Source: Marseilla massiliensis (lineage in GTDB: Bacteria; Bacteroidota; Bacteroidia; Bacteroidales; Bacteroidaceae). From it: a stretch of 49,911 nucleotides of DNA. Positions 47,429 through 49,911 of this stretch are shown here, piece after piece. The stretch lies in NCBI RefSeq assembly GCF_016899955.1, contig NZ_JACJJL010000027.1, positions 1 to 49,911 of the forward strand, written 5' to 3'. Position numbers and translations under genes: made by a program. Numbering within the stretch: position 1 is the first letter of the stretch; the number at the start of each line of letters is the position of its first letter. A model generated the notes under the pieces. The model saw nothing but the letters and a program-made list of their open reading frames with translations, had not been told where the DNA came from and did no database searches.

Positions 47429-48181
47429 TTAATCAAGGCTATTTATTGCCCCCTCTATCTCGTCTTTGGTAAACCATTTTTCATACAGATACTTGGTAAA
47501 GCCTTGCTGTGTGCCAATATCGCCAAATTCTTCTGCTACCTGTGTGAAAGTAGGCTTTGGCATCCATCCTTTCTTTATGCAAGCTAATACTATCAAAGCG
47601 GCGTCTTTGCCTTTTTTGCCATTCATTACAGTATGCACCTTTTGTAACTTGCTTCCATCAGCATCATTAATCATCTTATCTTTCAATGTTTCTTTAGGTC
47701 TGCCCTTGCCCCTTACTGGTTGGCTTTTTTGTTGCTGTTTGGGGCGTTTTTGTTGAGGCTCTGGCTTTGCTTGCCATTCACTCGATAACCTGTTTTTTAT
47801 AACATCCGCTTTTCCCGATTTTTGACCAAGTCCAATATATTCTGTAATATACTCTATTTCATCATGATACACCTTGCAAATATAATACATTGCTTCTACT
47901 GCTTTGCATTCTTCACTTCTACAAAACCATTCCCGTTCTGTGAGCGAGTTATAATCTTCCTTTATAACTTGTTCATAGTCTTTCAACTCATTATAAGCAT
48001 TAAATATCAATTCATAATACTTTTGCTTATTATTAATGTCTTGCGTCTGGCAATATTCACCACCTCCCATATAAACATCCGTTCCATAGTCAAGTGCCCT
48101 TGCATACTCCCACAATTGAGAATATTTCTTTACTCCCAATCCGTAATAGTGCTGTAACAAATCATATATTTTGTTGTCCAT
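47429..48181 (-). CDS. 250-aa protein of the element, unknown function
   Basis: No family recognised. The N-terminal half has many Tyr (YDLLQHYYGLGVKKYSQLWE, KVYHDEIEYITEYIGLG), a linker rich in Gln/Lys/Pro (about 143-166), and a C-terminal domain VMNGKKGKDAALIVLACIKK, GWMPKPTFTQVAEEFGDIGT and YLYEKWFTKDEIEGAIN. The C-terminal part looks like a compact helical domain found in other Bacteroidetes element proteins. It lies 5 bp after the integrase on the same strand, so it is probably in its operon. Confidence 0.6.
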   Translation of the reverse strand: MDNKIYDLLQHYYGLGVKKYSQLWEYARALDYGTDVYMGGGEYCQTQDINNKQKYYELIFNAYNELKDYEQVIKEDYNSLTEREWFCRSEECKAVEAMYYICKVYHDEIEYITEYIGLGQKSGKADVIKNRLSSEWQAKPEPQQKRPKQQQKSQPVRGKGRPKETLKDKMINDADGSKLQKVHTVMNGKKGKDAALIVLACIKKGWMPKPTFTQVAEEFGDIGTQQGFTKYLYEKWFTKDEIEGAINSLD

Positions 48182-48186
48182 GGCTT

Positions 48187-49410
48187 CTACAATTTAAGTT
48201 CTGGTAAACTGTTTATTGCCTCCTGCTTCAAACTATCTATTGCACGGGTGTACTTCTCTGTATGTTTCAGCCCGCTATGTCCTAACAGGCTTGCCACGGT
48301 CTTTATATTGGCGCCATTGTTAAGGATATTCACGGCAAATGAATGCCGGGCACAATGCCAACTAATATGCTTGTTTATTCCAGCCCGTTTCACCCATCTT
48401 CTAAGGGCTTTCAGACACATTTCATAGCTGGGCAAGGGAAATATAACCTCATCCCTCTTATCGGGGTCGCTTGGCTCTCCTATCAGCTTCAATATACCAT
48501 CATTCAGCGGTATAACAACACCGCTGCTGGCACTATGCCCTTTTGTCTTGTTCTGCTCAAACTTCAATAGCTTGTTGGAAAAATCCACATTGGCAAATGT
48601 AAGGTCTTTCACATCACAATATCTTAGCCCACAATAGAGGCAAAAGATAAACGCCCGCCTTATATTGGAGTTCTCGTGCTCATAGTGTGTTGCTATCAGT
48701 TGCTGTATCTCTTCTGGTGAAAGCACCTCTTTCTTTAGTTGCTGGTCATCCACCTTTATAGTTATGCCCGTGCAAGGGTTCTTTAACATGGCATCGTGTT
48801 CTATGGCATACTTTATCACTTTCTTAAACCGTGCATATATGCTTTTAGCACCCTCACCCACGCTTCTTCCCTGTAGGTACTCTGTGAAAGCCTCAACCAT
48901 ATCTTTAGTTATCTGTTCTGGCTTTATCTTCTTGGCATACTTCTTATACTCTGGTGTGTCGTTCAAAAAGTCAATGAAGCGTTTAAGGGCTATTTCCACC
49001 ATCCTAATATCTTTCTTGGTGTATTTGTCAATATAGGCTTGGAAGTAGTCCAGAAAGTTTATATCACGTTCTTTTTTGAGCCTGTAGCCCTCCATGCTTT
49101 CTAACAGTTCCTGCCCACGTTCAAACCTAATCTTCTTTGCAAGCTCCAGCGTTTCTTTGTTCTGCTGGCGTTCAAACGGTGTTCTGGGGGCTTGCCAAAG
49201 GTAGAGTTTCAGAAACTCTCTCTTATTATTCACCTTTTTGTATTCCTTACCGCTCTTGCTGCTTATTGCCATTTCAAAGCCCAAATAGAAATCCAGGAAC
49301 AGGCTTTCCCGTCCATCACTCAAAACCTTTGCCCCCAACTTTGGGTTGTCGGTGCTGTCGGTACTGATAATATATGTGTTATCTGCCCTAAAGTCTTTCT
49401 TTGCTGCCAT
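48187..49410 (-). CDS. int: Tyrosine integrase of the tRNA-Leu element
   Basis: 407 aa. Arm-binding N-terminal domain (about 1-110), SAM-like core-binding domain (about 115-215, INFLDYFQAYIDKYTKKDIR), catalytic domain (about 220-407). Catalytic residues complete: Arg in LYCGLRYCDVKDL, HxxR in ISWHCARHSFAVN, His in LLGHSGLKHTEKYTR and Tyr in EKYTRAIDSLK. It lies at the element end next to the right attachment site, as usual. Start ATG at 49408-49410. Integrates into the 3' end of tRNA-Leu by the 13-bp repeat. Confidence 0.92.
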   Translation of the reverse strand: MAAKKDFRADNTYIISTDSTDNPKLGAKVLSDGRESLFLDFYLGFEMAISSKSGKEYKKVNNKREFLKLYLWQAPRTPFERQQNKETLELAKKIRFERGQELLESMEGYRLKKERDINFLDYFQAYIDKYTKKDIRMVEIALKRFIDFLNDTPEYKKYAKKIKPEQITKDMVEAFTEYLQGRSVGEGAKSIYARFKKVIKYAIEHDAMLKNPCTGITIKVDDQQLKKEVLSPEEIQQLIATHYEHENSNIRRAFIFCLYCGLRYCDVKDLTFANVDFSNKLLKFEQNKTKGHSASSGVVIPLNDGILKLIGEPSDPDKRDEVIFPLPSYEMCLKALRRWVKRAGINKHISWHCARHSFAVNILNNGANIKTVASLLGHSGLKHTEKYTRAIDSLKQEAINSLPELKL

Positions 49411-49441
49411 ATATTTATTTTCTGTTAGTTTCCTTTGGTTG

Positions 49442-49449
49442 CAAAGATA
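49442..49449 (-). promoter_or_regulatory. -7 box for the integrase
   Basis: CAAAGATA on the plus strand reads TATCTTTG on the minus strand, 31 bp before the integrase start. Confidence 0.5.
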
Positions 49450-49466
49450 GGTATTTTCTTCTTTCT

Positions 49467-49487
49467 GGGTATAAACAGGGTATAAAC
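49467..49487 (+). repeat. Integrase arm-type repeat, right copy
   Basis: GGGTATAAACAGGGTATAAAC, identical to 44030-44050. Confidence 0.6.
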
Positions 49488-49603
49488 TTTGGGCAAAATA
49501 TAGTCTTTTTTATGAAAATAAGGGTTAATGTACCAAAGTTTCTACCTCTGATTATCTTTCACTTAGTTTCATCTGGGTACACTTTGTTTGCTGGGTACTT
49601 TAT

Positions 49604-49616
49604 CGGGTCTGGGTAC
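49604..49616 (+). repeat. Attachment site, right copy
   Basis: CGGGTCTGGGTAC. Two further CTGGGTAC boxes lie just left of it (about 49572 and 49591). Confidence 0.8.
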
Positions 49617-49620
49617 GAGT

Positions 49621-49660
49621 AAATCGGCTAAGTAATTGAATATCAATGCTTAGCCGATTT
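49621..49660 (+). terminator. Original terminator of tRNA-Leu, displaced by the element
   Basis: AAATCGGCTAAG (49621-49632) / CTTAGCCGATTT (49649-49660), then TATTTTG. Confidence 0.75.
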
Positions 49661-49774
49661 TATTTTGCGCCTATTGTTCCCGTTTTGTTCCCACACGGAC
49701 TTATTCGCCAGTTCTTTAAATGGGATTGAATACGCTTAAACATTATTCTCCTTGTAATATGGAAAAGCCACGCG

Positions 49775-49860
49775 ACTTTGACCCTTTTTGCCAAGCAGGA
49801 CTGTCCCCTTTGGCTACAATATGATTGACCCTTCTGGCCAAAATAGTATTGACCACTTAG
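49775..49860. repeat. ~24-nt periodic repeats, possible IS21-family end
   Basis: TTGACC or TGTCCC boxes begin at about 49779, 49802, 49825 and 49849, each followed by CCTTTTTGCC/CCTTTGGC/CTTCTGGCC-type sequence. IS21-family elements carry several such ~20-nt repeats at their ends; the element itself would lie outside the window. Confidence 0.4.
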
Positions 49861-49911
49861 TTCACCTATTGTTATAGATTTTTTTTGTGTAGATTTGAGT
49901 GCCCGAGTCCT

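Larger units (their letters stand above)
43970..49616. mobile_element. 5.6-kb integrated element in tRNA-Leu
   Basis: Bounded by the 13-bp direct repeat CGGGTCTGGGTAC (43970-43982 and 49604-49616); the left copy completes the tRNA and the right copy precedes what must be the original tRNA terminator (49621-49660). Contents: integrase, two unknown proteins, a helix-turn-helix protein, a probable gene II/X-type replication initiator, and two small proteins. All genes are on the minus strand. No relaxase, no structural phage genes seen. Confidence 0.85.

Overview
The window comes from a Bacteroidales chromosome, most likely a Prevotella-like (Prevotellaceae) organism. The signs are a SusC/SusD pair, a BspA-type leucine-rich-repeat surface protein, single-domain Pta next to AckA, the CdaA-FolP neighbourhood, almost no Shine-Dalgarno sequences, and repeated promoters of the Bacteroidetes form TTTG-N19-TAnnTTTG. 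The core (about 14.2-43.9 kb) is clearly more GC-rich than the two accessory regions that flank it.

Left accessory island (1-14.2 kb). The edge cuts through the 3' end of a group II intron. Then come a RhuM-like small gene, two helix-turn-helix genes, a DUF3408 gene, a MobC/MobB relaxase pair, a membrane protein and a tyrosine recombinase, which together form a mobilizable element. Next to the recombinase lies a restriction-modification locus: one protein has the N-terminal motifs of an adenine methyltransferase, and a second giant gene has a GIY-YIG-like end, an SF2 helicase and the NPPY half of a methyltransferase. The giant gene carries one frameshift. A convergent set on the minus strand follows: a 199-aa protein, an XRE-ImmA/IrrE metallopeptidase regulator and a 57-aa small protein. 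The island ends with a truncated integrase just downstream of the 3' end of tRNA-Phe.

Core (14.2-43.9 kb). Genes: tRNA-Phe and tRNA-Pro (divergent), MoeB/ThiF-like and MurF, a BspA-like LRR protein, a SUF-type DUF59 protein, LpxH, a TPR/HTH regulator split by two frameshifts, small membrane proteins and lipoproteins, AckA and Pta with a four-helix-bundle cassette inserted between them, a SusC/SusD locus followed by two secreted phosphatases, CdaA-FolP-TlpA (minus), GreA-HIT (plus) and a mannose-1-phosphate guanylyltransferase. Two copies of a ~200-bp MITE-like repeat and two loci of 22-nt periodic repeats lie between genes.

Right accessory element (43970-49616). A 5.6-kb integrated element sits in the 3' end of tRNA-Leu(CAA), bounded by a 13-bp direct repeat. 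It encodes a tyrosine integrase, a helix-turn-helix protein, a probable phage/plasmid gene II/X-type replication initiator and several proteins I do not recognise. Beyond it, ~24-nt periodic repeats resemble the end of an IS21-type insertion sequence.

Four reading-frame breaks in three genes can each be restored by adding one base, three of them in homopolymers. The assembly or strain should be checked there before these genes are called dead.
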